DNA from: Chitinophaga pinensis
Lineage (GTDB): Bacteria; Bacteroidota; Bacteroidia; UKL13-3
Assembly (NCBI GenBank): GCA_943323675.2
Contig: CALPIR020000166.1
Span: forward strand, 1-5,325
Reading direction: 5' to 3'
Length of the DNA: 5,325 nucleotides
Shown: piece by piece, positions 1-5,325 of the stretch
How the letters are laid out: each line of letters opens with the position of its first letter
How positions within the stretch are numbered: the first letter of the stretch is position 1
Notes under the pieces: generated by a model
Databases searched by the model: none
What the model was told of the DNA's origin: nothing
The model's input: only the letters and a program-made list of their open reading frames with translations
Translations under genes and position numbers: made by a program

Positions 1-1176
1 AGGATACAAACCAATACTTGCCGAGTTTTTAAATATGTGTTTAATTCCTGTATTTAGTGGTGTTGAGGCCAATTGAACCTCATCAATAGTGAATTTACTT
101 CCCGCTACGGCAATTGGTCCGCTCTCTGTTGAAGACGACAAGAAGGTAACTCTTAATGTATCGGGTTGATTAAATGCAAATAGCGGAATAGAAGCTTTGG
201 TGTAACTTGATTTTGCACCAATTTTCAAAAAACCACCACCAACAGATGTTCCATTTCCTCTTAATTCCACATACACAGCAGCCGAGTCGTCTGCAGAAGC
301 TGCGTTGTATTTGTACCAGAATACTAGTGTATCGTTAAGGCGAGTATAAGGTAATCCGCCAAATGGATCTCCGTTATTGTTGTAAATAAAGTTAAGTAAC
401 ATGGCTTGTCCAATATATCCATCTTGATATTGAATGGTTTCTAACTCTACACCATACGAACCTTTGTATCCTGTACTTCTTGATATGCCTTCGCCAGCAG
501 TCCACCAATCGTTTAGGGCGTTTAAAGACGTGGTAGTCCAACTATCAAAATTACCATTGGTAATGGTTTGTGTGATGTTAGAACCTGTTAAAGCCAAATC
601 ATCAAACATGATCCAGCTGCCTGGCGTTACGCCCACTTCTGCAAGAACATTACTTGATGCAGCAGCTATAATAACGCTATCAGGTGTAACTGTTAAGTTT
701 TGAATAGGGAATGAAAATGCGGTGTAAGTATTACTAATGCCTGTAAACTTATATTCTGTTTGCGAAATAATCACTCCATTTTTCTTGAAGAAAACCAACA
801 TAACAGCCGAATCGCCAACGGCAATGTTGGATTTGAAATAGCCTGTCATATTTTGAGGTAATTGGTTAAAAGCTTGCCCACCCTCTCCTGCCGTTGGATC
901 CCCATCAGTATTTGCAAAATAAGCAAAGGCGGTATCGCCACTTTGCGAAACCAAAGTTTCTAATTTAATGGCAAATCCAGAGCGGCTATCGCTTGATTTT
1001 GTTGCAGTAAATTTCCCATTAACCAGCCTCCACTCTTTATTTGATGTGCTCCAATTGTTGGGTTCCTCAATGTTTATTGTTTCCCAATTTTCCATTGCGC
1101 CATTAGGAAATACTTGTGCATTTGCTGCTGCAGCTATACCCATAACTGCAAAAGCTGTTAGTAAATGTTTATTCAT
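1..1176 (-). CDS. Secreted two-module protein, probable type IX secretion cargo (C-terminus cut by window edge)
   Basis: The frame is open for 392 codons from ATG at 1176-1174 to the window edge; an in-frame stop at 1182-1180 fixes this start. Residues 1-20 form a signal peptide (basic N-H-K region, hydrophobic core, ANA before Q21), so the protein is exported. Two similar modules follow. Module 1 (about 21-198) opens with NGAMENWET and a later SRSGFAIKLET, and closes with MFDDLALTG. Module 2 (about 204-371) opens with NGNFDSWTT and YKGSYGVELET, and closes with FTIDEVQLAS. This layout is typical of Bacteroidota carbohydrate-binding-like or PCMD-like beta-sandwich domains, though I cannot assign a family. 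The last visible residues, ASIGLYP, match the start of a type A sorting domain (usually ...YPNP...), which would direct export by the type IX system and surface attachment. No enzyme motif is visible; binding or adhesion is inferred. Confidence is high that it is a gene and moderate for the sorting signal. Confidence 0.9.
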   Translation of the reverse strand, partial: MNKHLLTAFAVMGIAAAANAQVFPNGAMENWETINIEEPNNWSTSNKEWRLVNGKFTATKSSDSRSGFAIKLETLVSQSGDTAFAYFANTDGDPTAGEGGQAFNQLPQNMTGYFKSNIAVGDSAVMLVFFKKNGVIISQTEYKFTGISNTYTAFSFPIQNLTVTPDSVIIAAASSNVLAEVGVTPGSWIMFDDLALTGSNITQTITNGNFDSWTTTSLNALNDWWTAGEGISRSTGYKGSYGVELETIQYQDGYIGQAMLLNFIYNNNGDPFGGLPYTRLNDTLVFWYKYNAASADDSAAVYVELRGNGTSVGGGFLKIGAKSSYTKASIPLFAFNQPDTLRVTFLSSSTESGPIAVAGSKFTIDEVQLASTPLNTGIKHIFKNSASIGLYP

Positions 1177-1445
1177 GATTTATTAGTTATTGTACATACG
1201 AATTAATATAACTTTATATTAATTAAGTATGACTTTTATTTTATAAATGATAAATAATTACATTTATTTGATGGATTAGTAGAAAAAAAGACACTTCCTG
1301 AATTAATACTTGGGCCACTTTATGGATTTAATTGGATAATATTTGACACCATCCTCAAAAAGGCATTATTACCACTTACGCGGTTTATGTATTATGAATT
1401 GTAAGTAACCTAACCTTGCCTGGTTTAAACCGAAAAATAGGATAA
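1177..1445. other. Intergenic region between the helicase end and the secreted-protein start
   Basis: Apart from the palindrome at 1201-1224, I see no gene, tRNA or clear terminator here. Both flanking genes run on the minus strand, so this stretch must hold the 3' end of the helicase transcript and the promoter of the secreted-protein gene, unless they are co-transcribed. On the minus strand a T7 run (1289-1283) has no convincing stem before it. A 10-bp palindrome GGTTTAAACC lies at 1422-1431. I found no match to the Bacteroidota -7 element TAnnTTTG on the minus strand near the gene start. Confidence 0.5.
1201..1224. repeat. 24-bp AT-only palindrome in the leader of the secreted-protein gene
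   Basis: AATTAATATAA (1201-1211) and TTATATTAATT (1214-1224) are exact reverse complements around a central CT, giving 11-bp arms. The site lies 24 bp upstream of the minus-strand ATG at 1176. It could be an operator for a dimeric regulator or a hairpin in the 5' leader. The arms contain only A and T, so chance formation is not excluded. Confidence 0.5.
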
Positions 1446-1514
1446 TTATTGTGCAGCTAAATTGTTGGGGGCATTGCCACCCGGCTTAAAGTTACGGTTA
1501 AAGGGTTTCTTTTA
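1446..1514 (-). other. In-frame C-terminal tail of the helicase beyond an ochre stop
   Basis: After the TAA at 1514-1512, the helicase frame continues for 21 sense codons (1511-1449) to a second TAA at 1448-1446. The translation begins KKPFNRNFKPGG, goes on through an Asn/Pro-rich part and ends LAAQ. It repeats the KKPF that precedes the stop and looks like the Lys/Arg/Phe/Gly-rich RNA-binding tails of RhlE-like helicases. Changing the stop TAA to AAA (Lys) would give an unbroken 420-residue protein. The simplest reading is a recent nonsense mutation or a base-call error that trims the tail; readthrough is less likely. The helicase core is untouched. Confidence 0.65.
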
Positions 1515-2708
1515 AAACGGTTTTTTAAACCCTGTATTGTTGCTTTTTATTTTCGCATCAGGATTATAGGTAGGTTGTTCTCCTAACTCTGTAGGTAAAG
1601 CCAGCTTGATTACTTCATACCCTATTAAACCTTCAATGCCCGAGAATTTACGTTGATCTTTTGGAGTAATAAAAGTAATGGCTGTACCAGTGGTTTCGGC
1701 ACGTGCAGTACGTCCAATGCGGTGCACATAATCTTCTGGATCTGGCGGAACATCATAATTAATAACCAAACTTACTCCATCTACATCAATACCCCTTGAT
1801 AAAATATCGGTGCCAATTAATACCTGTAAATCGCGGTTACGGAAAGCGCGCATAATTTCTTCACGCTCTGCTTGCTCTAAATCGCTATGAAAGGCTTTAA
1901 TAGTAAGTTTGTTGCGCTTTAATTCACGCTCTAAATCTTTCACTTTATCTTTTGTACTGCAAAAAACAATTACACTTCCGTGCTCTTTGTCTTGCAACAA
2001 GTGTTTAACCAACGGTGTTTTTTGAGTATCGTAAACCATATAGGCTTGTTGCAAAATACCTGCAGCTGGCTTACTAATGGCTATGCTTATTTCTTCTGGT
2101 TGGTTTAGTATTTTATTGGCTAATGCCCTTATTTTGGGTGGCATAGTAGCAGAAAACAGTAAAGTTTGACGTTCCTTGGGCAAGTAATTAATGATACGAA
2201 CAATATCGTCATAAAAGCCCATGTCTAACATTCTATCTGCCTCATCTAAAATAAGGTACTTAATGCTGCTCATATCAACCGAACCGCTTGAAGTTAACAT
2301 GGCAATTAACCTACCAGGTGTTGCAATTACAATATCTGCTCCTTCGCGCATGGCTTTTTGTTGTTGCGAAAAGGTTTGTCCATCGCCACCGCCATATACT
2401 GCTGCAGAGCTAATTCCTGTAAAATATGCTAATCCTTCTACTTGTTGGTCTATTTGTTGAGCTAACTCACGGGTTGGGGCAATAATTAAAGTACTTAATT
2501 TGCCCACGCCATCATTAACAATATTGCTCATTACTGGCAATAGGTATGCAGCCGTTTTACCGGTGCCAGTTTGTGCACATGCAATAAGGTCTTTATTATC
2601 TAGCACCACAGGGATAGCCTGTTCTTGTATAGGGGTTGGTGTATCAAAACCCATGGCATCAAGGCCATCTAATAAGGTTTGATTAAATTTAAAGTCGTGA
2701 AATGTCAA
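1512..2708 (-). CDS. DEAD-box ATP-dependent RNA helicase, RhlE-like
   Basis: This 398-residue cytoplasmic enzyme would unwind RNA duplexes or remodel ribonucleoprotein using ATP; relatives act in ribosome assembly, RNA decay and cold adaptation. Every family motif is visible: Q motif (GFDTPTPIQEQAIP, Q28), motif I AQTGTGKT (45-52), Ia PTRELAQQ (78-85), Ib TPGR (130-133), II DEAD (155-158), III SAT (186-188), IV around VIVFCSTK (246-253), V TDILSRGIDV (300-309) and VI HRIGRTAR (329-336). Nothing catalytic is missing. The start is TTG (2708-2706): an in-frame stop at 2726-2724 leaves no ATG between it and this codon, and the next internal Met (residue 19) would cut into the Q-motif region. MTFHDFKF also resembles the usual start of this family. 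The protein ends GFKKPF at an ochre stop, but the same frame continues with more basic tail (see 1446-1514). It is transcribed away from the operon at 3032. RhlE versus another DEAD subfamily is not settled. Confidence 0.95.
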   Translation of the reverse strand: MTFHDFKFNQTLLDGLDAMGFDTPTPIQEQAIPVVLDNKDLIACAQTGTGKTAAYLLPVMSNIVNDGVGKLSTLIIAPTRELAQQIDQQVEGLAYFTGISSAAVYGGGDGQTFSQQQKAMREGADIVIATPGRLIAMLTSSGSVDMSSIKYLILDEADRMLDMGFYDDIVRIINYLPKERQTLLFSATMPPKIRALANKILNQPEEISIAISKPAAGILQQAYMVYDTQKTPLVKHLLQDKEHGSVIVFCSTKDKVKDLERELKRNKLTIKAFHSDLEQAEREEIMRAFRNRDLQVLIGTDILSRGIDVDGVSLVINYDVPPDPEDYVHRIGRTARAETTGTAITFITPKDQRKFSGIEGLIGYEVIKLALPTELGEQPTYNPDAKIKSNNTGFKKPF

Positions 2709-2720
2709 AAGTTGTAAACT

Positions 2721-2748
2721 ATATTATGCTTGCAATATAACATAATAT
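2721..2748. repeat. 8-bp inverted repeat just upstream of the helicase start
   Basis: ATATTATG (2721-2728) and CATAATAT (2741-2748) are exact reverse complements separated by 12 nt. The repeat begins 12 bp upstream of the TTG start of the helicase. It could be an operator or a leader hairpin affecting translation; if transcribed, the stem would sit right next to the initiation region. The arms are AT-rich, so significance is moderate. Confidence 0.4.
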
Positions 2749-2838
2749 CTGCAATTGATGGTAGATCTTTACTAGTTATGAATACGTTTGATAAGATTAC
2801 CATTTGAAGACAACTTAATTTAATTTTTTAATAATTTA

Positions 2839-2995
2839 ATTTTAAGTTTGTTGCTTCATTTTTAAATTTGTGCATTAATTTTATAATTTGTCTATTCATT
2901 TTGTAATTTCTTATAATTATTTAAATTTGAAAGTTAATTTTAATATTTGAGTTGAATTTTGAGTTTATGTACTTCAATTAAAATTCACATATTGA
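2839..2995. repeat. Degenerate tandem array, about 20-bp period, T-tract phased
   Basis: Units beginning ATTTT or a close variant start at 2839, 2858, 2878, 2898, 2919, 2937, 2956 and 2977, with steps of 19, 20, 20, 21, 18, 19 and 21. A rough consensus is ATTTTnnAATTTGTnnATTC; units at 2858 and 2878 fit best. Possible further units start at 2818 and 2996. T-tracts recurring about every two helical turns would be expected to bend DNA. It may be a curved upstream promoter region, a binding array for a nucleoid protein, or a decayed tandem repeat. Confidence 0.5.
2900..2929 (+). promoter_or_regulatory. Candidate Bacteroidota-type promoter for the membrane-protein operon
   Basis: TTTG (2900-2903) is followed after 18 nt by TAAATTTG (2922-2929), matching the TTTG and TAnnTTTG elements of Bacteroidota housekeeping promoters at acceptable spacing. 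Transcription would start near 2936, leaving a leader of roughly 95 nt before the ATG at 3032. Further TAnnTTTG matches occur at 2843-2850 and 2863-2870 but lack a well-placed upstream element. The region is so T-rich that chance matches are likely. Confidence 0.4.
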
Positions 2996-2998
2996 ATT

Positions 2999-3014
2999 TT
3001 AGTGTTTACACTAA
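2999..3014. promoter_or_regulatory. 16-bp operator-like palindrome upstream of the operon
   Basis: TTAGTGT (2999-3005) and ACACTAA (3008-3014) are exact reverse complements around a central TT. The site lies 17 bp before the ATG at 3032 and downstream of the candidate promoter, a position suited to a repressor site or leader hairpin. It contains G and C in both arms, unlike the surrounding AT-only sequence, which makes chance less likely. I do not recognise the regulator. Confidence 0.45.
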
Positions 3015-3022
3015 TAATAATC

Positions 3023-3025
3023 AGG
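3023..3025 (+). promoter_or_regulatory. Possible short Shine-Dalgarno supporting ATG 3032
   Basis: AGG lies 6 nt before the ATG at 3032. It is short, but it is the best such element near either candidate start and favours 3032 over the GTG at 3002. Confidence 0.35.
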
Positions 3026-3031
3026 TATTTA

Positions 3032-4036
3032 ATGTCTATTCAAGATAACCAAACATCAATACTTACCAAACTAACGGCACTTTGGGCTCTAAGTGAGAGT
3101 GGCCTTGGCGGATTTATGCACGCCTTAAAAATACCCTTTACAGGATTTTTTCTAGGTGGCTTTGCCATCGTTATCATATCACTTATTGCGCACCATACAC
3201 AGCATAAAAGTAAATCTATTTTAAAAGCTACCCTGCTGGTTATATTGGTTAAAGCATTGGTTAGTCCGCACTCACCACCTATGGCATATATTGCTGTTGC
3301 ATTTCAGGGTTTATCGGGTATGGCTATGTTTAAATTAATACCAAATACGCGTTTGGCTGCGGCATTATTTGGGTTGATTGCTTTAATGGAAAGTGCCATC
3401 CAAAAGTTTTTGGTCATGACTTTAATCTTTGGTCAATCGCTTTGGGAAGCATTGGATTTATTTGTAAAAGCCATCTTAAAAGACTTTTCTTTTATTGCCA
3501 ATTTTTCTTTTAGCTTTTGGCTAATTGCTTTGTATACTGGTGTGTATAGCATTTGGGGATTGATAGTAGGCATATGGGCAGGCGGACTGCCTAAGCAACT
3601 CTATAATAAATCGGATGAGGTATTGTTTCAATTGCAAAATCTTAACTACACCCAACACGATATAATGGCATACCAAAAAAGCAAGCGTAAAGGGAAATTA
3701 ATTGGCGCATTTTTTCTGCTGCTCTTTATTGTATCTGTTTTTGCCATGCAAGGATTTGGCGGCAAAGCCTTTTATGCCATTATACGCTCTTTGGCTGCTT
3801 TACTGCTAATGTTTTATGTATTAAACCCAGCCATAAAATGGGCCATACAAAAGTGGGCCAATAAACAACAACACCAACACAAACAAACCCTTGCACAGTT
3901 GGTAGATTTAATGCCAAATTTTAAAAATAACCTTGCCCCAGCTTTAAAAATTGCACAACTTCAATGCAAAGGGCTAAAAGTATATCCAGCATTTGTAGTT
4001 AATTTAATTGTGTTGAGCTTATACCGTAACAACTAA
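3032..4036 (+). CDS. Polytopic membrane protein, possible ECF-type transporter component
   Basis: This 334-residue inner-membrane protein has about seven hydrophobic segments (near 36-53, 63-77, 84-100, 108-133, 158-183, 223-240, 246-265). The N-terminal half carries ESGLGGFMHALKIPFTG (22-38), then KALVSPHSPPMAYIAVAFQG (74-93) and MESAIQKF (119-126). Small, compact helices with buried Glu, His and Lys recall substrate-binding S components of energy-coupling-factor transporters. A hydrophilic stretch (about 187-222) separates two further helices and a C-terminal amphipathic part containing KIAQLQCKGLK (306-316), faintly like EcfT coupling helices. I do not recognise a named family, so transport is inference. 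ATG at 3032 is chosen over an in-frame GTG at 3002 because AGG (3023-3025) sits 6 nt before it and the GTG lies inside a palindrome. One nucleotide separates its stop from the next gene, so the two are probably translationally coupled and work together. Confidence 0.85.
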   Translation: MSIQDNQTSILTKLTALWALSESGLGGFMHALKIPFTGFFLGGFAIVIISLIAHHTQHKSKSILKATLLVILVKALVSPHSPPMAYIAVAFQGLSGMAMFKLIPNTRLAAALFGLIALMESAIQKFLVMTLIFGQSLWEALDLFVKAILKDFSFIANFSFSFWLIALYTGVYSIWGLIVGIWAGGLPKQLYNKSDEVLFQLQNLNYTQHDIMAYQKSKRKGKLIGAFFLLLFIVSVFAMQGFGGKAFYAIIRSLAALLLMFYVLNPAIKWAIQKWANKQQHQHKQTLAQLVDLMPNFKNNLAPALKIAQLQCKGLKVYPAFVVNLIVLSLYRNN

Positions 4037-4037
4037 A

Positions 4038-5093
4038 ATGGACAACCAAATTTTTATTTTAAGTCAGCCTGTTAAATCTGGTAAAACTACTTTGCTAAAA
4101 AGTTGGGTTGATGCACAAGATAACGTTGGCGGAATACTTACACCTGACGTAAATGACACGCGCATGTTGTATGATATTGCAGAAAAAACATACTACAAAT
4201 TTCAAACCCATAATACCGAAAATAGCATTGGCATTGGTAAGTTTTTATTTGATAACAGTGCTTTTAATACCGCTCAAGACATTTTGTTGCAGGGTTTAAA
4301 AAAACAACACAGTTGGATGATTGTAGATGAAGTGGGCCGTTTGGAGATAGAAGGGAAATTGGGTTTAGAGCCTCGGCTAACGCAACTAATACATGCCTAC
4401 AAAAACCACCAAGTAAAAGGTAATTTGTTATTGGTTATAAGGGATTATTTATTGCAAGATGCTATTGATTACTACCAAATACCCCGAGCAGAAGTATTGG
4501 ACGAAAGCTTCTTTAAAACCGATAAAATTAAGCATACTACACCACAACAAAACTTAATTGGATTGGTATTGTGTGGTGGCAAAAGCGAAAGAATGGGGCG
4601 CGATAAAGCCTTTATTACTTATCAAAACAGCCCACAATACGCCCATGTTGCTGATATGTTACAACCATTTTGCGATGAAGTTTATATATCATGTAATGCG
4701 CAACAAAAAGTGGAGATATCTCAACATTATAAGTGCATTGAAGACAATGCGACTTTTAAAAATGCGGGTCCTTTAACGGGTGTGTTAAGTGCATTTAAAC
4801 TAATGCCCCAACAAAGTTTAATGGTAATTGGTTGCGATTATCCCAACCTAAGCTATGCCGAAATAAGGGCTTTGCTTGACGCACGAGAGCCTAATATAGA
4901 TGTGGTATGTTTTAAAAATACAGATACCAATTTTGAAGAACCCTTGTTGGCCATTTACGAAAAACAATGCGCCCCGCTCCTATTAAAATTTTACCAAAAC
5001 GGAGAACAATCACTAAGGCAATTTTTAAAAACCGTACGTTGCAAAACCATTACAGTTAATGATAACGAACACTTAAAAAGTGTAGATTGTTAA
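4038..5093 (+). CDS. Fusion of THEP1-like P-loop NTPase and MobA-like nucleotidyltransferase
   Basis: This 351-residue protein is cytoplasmic and has two domains. Residues 1-160 resemble the NTPase_1/THEP1 family: P-loop SGKTTLL (14-20), GGILTP (31-36), R42, GIGKF (65-69) and Walker B WMIVDEVGRLE (93-103; D97, E98). The first P-loop glycine of GxxxxGKT is Gln10. A polar linker (about 160-172) leads to a MobA-like domain (173-351): LCGGKSERMGRDKA (178-191), the nucleotide-binding signature; GPLTG (244-248); GCDYP (265-269) with probable metal ligand D267; and EEPLLAIYE (300-308). MobA adds GMP to molybdopterin to make bis-MGD cofactor. Near the C-terminus, where MobA usually has NxNTPEDL, this protein reads TVNDNEHL, so nucleotide or acceptor may differ. 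No ATG lies at the domain junction, so the fusion looks genuine. MobB, the usual P-loop partner of MobA, looks different. The gene follows the membrane protein after 1 nt, suggesting a joint role in cofactor or metal handling. Confidence 0.88.
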   Translation: MDNQIFILSQPVKSGKTTLLKSWVDAQDNVGGILTPDVNDTRMLYDIAEKTYYKFQTHNTENSIGIGKFLFDNSAFNTAQDILLQGLKKQHSWMIVDEVGRLEIEGKLGLEPRLTQLIHAYKNHQVKGNLLLVIRDYLLQDAIDYYQIPRAEVLDESFFKTDKIKHTTPQQNLIGLVLCGGKSERMGRDKAFITYQNSPQYAHVADMLQPFCDEVYISCNAQQKVEISQHYKCIEDNATFKNAGPLTGVLSAFKLMPQQSLMVIGCDYPNLSYAEIRALLDAREPNIDVVCFKNTDTNFEEPLLAIYEKQCAPLLLKFYQNGEQSLRQFLKTVRCKTITVNDNEHLKSVDC

Positions 5094-5189
5094 AGTAGAA
5101 TTTAGTTTTAAAAGGTTGGTTATAATTACTATGTTATTTCGCCAATTCCTTATTTATTAAACTCTTTGTTCATATAAAGTAGTCCCCTC

Positions 5190-5325
5190 TTAATTGGGTA
5201 GACTGAGTGATTTTTTCCACCTTTCCAATTTGGGAATAGACCTAGTTGCCAACCATGCAAAAAGCCAATTTATACCATCTTTTTTCATTTCACCTATACA
5301 GTATTTTTGCATTTTTTTAGCCGTA
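5190..5325 (-). CDS. C-terminal end of an unidentified convergent gene (partial)
   Basis: From the right window edge, one minus-strand frame reads 44 residues and stops at TAA (5192-5190). The translation includes KYCIGEMKKDGINWLFAWL and then ATRSIPKLERWKKSLSLPN. The spread of Trp, charged and hydrophobic residues looks like real protein rather than low-complexity AT sequence. It would be convergent with the NTPase-MobA gene, with a 96-bp gap. A Met near the edge (codon 5312-5310) could also start a 40-residue ORF. I do not recognise a family. The call rests on composition and layout only. Confidence 0.45.
   Translation of the reverse strand, partial: TAKKMQKYCIGEMKKDGINWLFAWLATRSIPKLERWKKSLSLPN

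Larger units (their letters stand above)
2709..3031. other. Divergent intergenic region between the helicase and the membrane-protein operon
   Basis: This strongly AT-rich stretch must carry promoters for both divergent transcription units. It holds an inverted repeat near the helicase start (2721-2748), a degenerate array of about 20-bp units (2839-2976 and probably beyond), a candidate plus-strand promoter (2900-2929) and a palindrome (2999-3014). I saw no convincing gene in it. No good minus-strand TAnnTTTG element was found for the helicase. Confidence 0.6.

Noticed and set aside
434..703. Plus-strand open frame of 89 codons
   Set aside because: It lies antisense within the secreted-protein gene, which has a signal peptide and repeated modules; the plus-strand translation shows no recognisable features.
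968..1186. Plus-strand open frame of 72 codons
   Set aside because: It is antisense to the signal peptide and first module of the secreted protein; composition is explained by the opposite strand.
1283..1289. T7 run on the minus strand as an intrinsic terminator for the helicase
   Set aside because: I found no stable stem directly before it.
1422..1431. GGTTTAAACC palindrome
   Set aside because: It is a 10-bp palindrome without loop or T-run, isolated between genes; too little to assign a role.
1502..1533. Hairpin AGGGTTT / AAACCCT around the helicase stop as a terminator
   Set aside because: The arms come from the repeated KKPF codons in and beyond the gene, the loop is 18 nt, and no T-run follows on the minus strand.
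2221..2682. Two plus-strand open frames (2221-2460 and 2500-2682)
   Set aside because: Both are antisense shadows of conserved helicase motifs I to II.
3002..3031. GTG at 3002 as the start of the membrane protein (10 extra residues)
   Set aside because: The GTG falls inside a 16-bp palindrome, and the ATG at 3032 has an AGG at good spacing.
4038..4517. N-terminal domain of the fusion as MobB
   Set aside because: It lacks the KH-containing region typical of MobB after the P-loop, and the Walker B region VDEVGRLE fits NTPase_1/THEP1 better.
4558..4776. Plus-strand open frame in another frame within the fusion gene
   Set aside because: It overlaps the MobA signature region, which is clearly coded in the main frame.
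5181..5216. Weak stem AGTC-CCC / GGG-TA-GACT followed by T6 as a terminator of the operon
   Set aside because: The stem is short with a bulge, the T-run is 6 nt away, and it overlaps the likely end of the convergent gene.

Overview
The window is AT-rich, gene-dense bacterial DNA that reads as Bacteroidota. Three things point there: a secreted protein with a signal peptide ending ANA|Q, whose last visible residues look like the start of a type IX secretion C-terminal sorting domain; a matching promoter of the TTTG / TAnnTTTG type; and mostly weak or absent Shine-Dalgarno sequences. The genus cannot be told from this stretch.

Layout from left to right. (1) 1-1176, minus: the first 392 residues of a secreted protein with two related beta-sandwich-like modules, cut by the window edge. 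(2) 1177-1445: non-coding leader and spacer with a 24-bp AT-only palindrome just ahead of that gene. (3) 1512-2708, minus: a complete DEAD-box RNA helicase of the RhlE-like type. It starts on TTG and ends on an ochre stop, after which the same frame continues for 21 more codons of typical basic helicase tail (to 1446). (4) 2709-3031: a divergent intergenic region holding an inverted repeat close to the helicase start, a degenerate array of about 20-bp T-tract units, a candidate promoter and a 16-bp operator-like palindrome. (5) 3032-4036 and 4038-5093, plus: a two-gene operon with a 1-nt gap. It encodes a polytopic membrane protein and a fusion of a THEP1-like P-loop NTPase with a MobA-like nucleotidyltransferase. 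(6) 5190-5325, minus: the probable C-terminal end of a convergent gene of unknown function.

The most interesting part is the operon at 3032-5093. The second gene joins an NTPase, in the place where MobB would be expected, to a molybdenum-cofactor nucleotidyltransferase-like domain. It is probably translationally coupled to a membrane protein whose N-terminal half resembles ECF-transporter substrate-binding components. A membrane uptake step linked to cofactor nucleotide attachment is a reasonable hypothesis; substrate and transport activity are inference. The helicase and the secreted protein appear unrelated to this operon.
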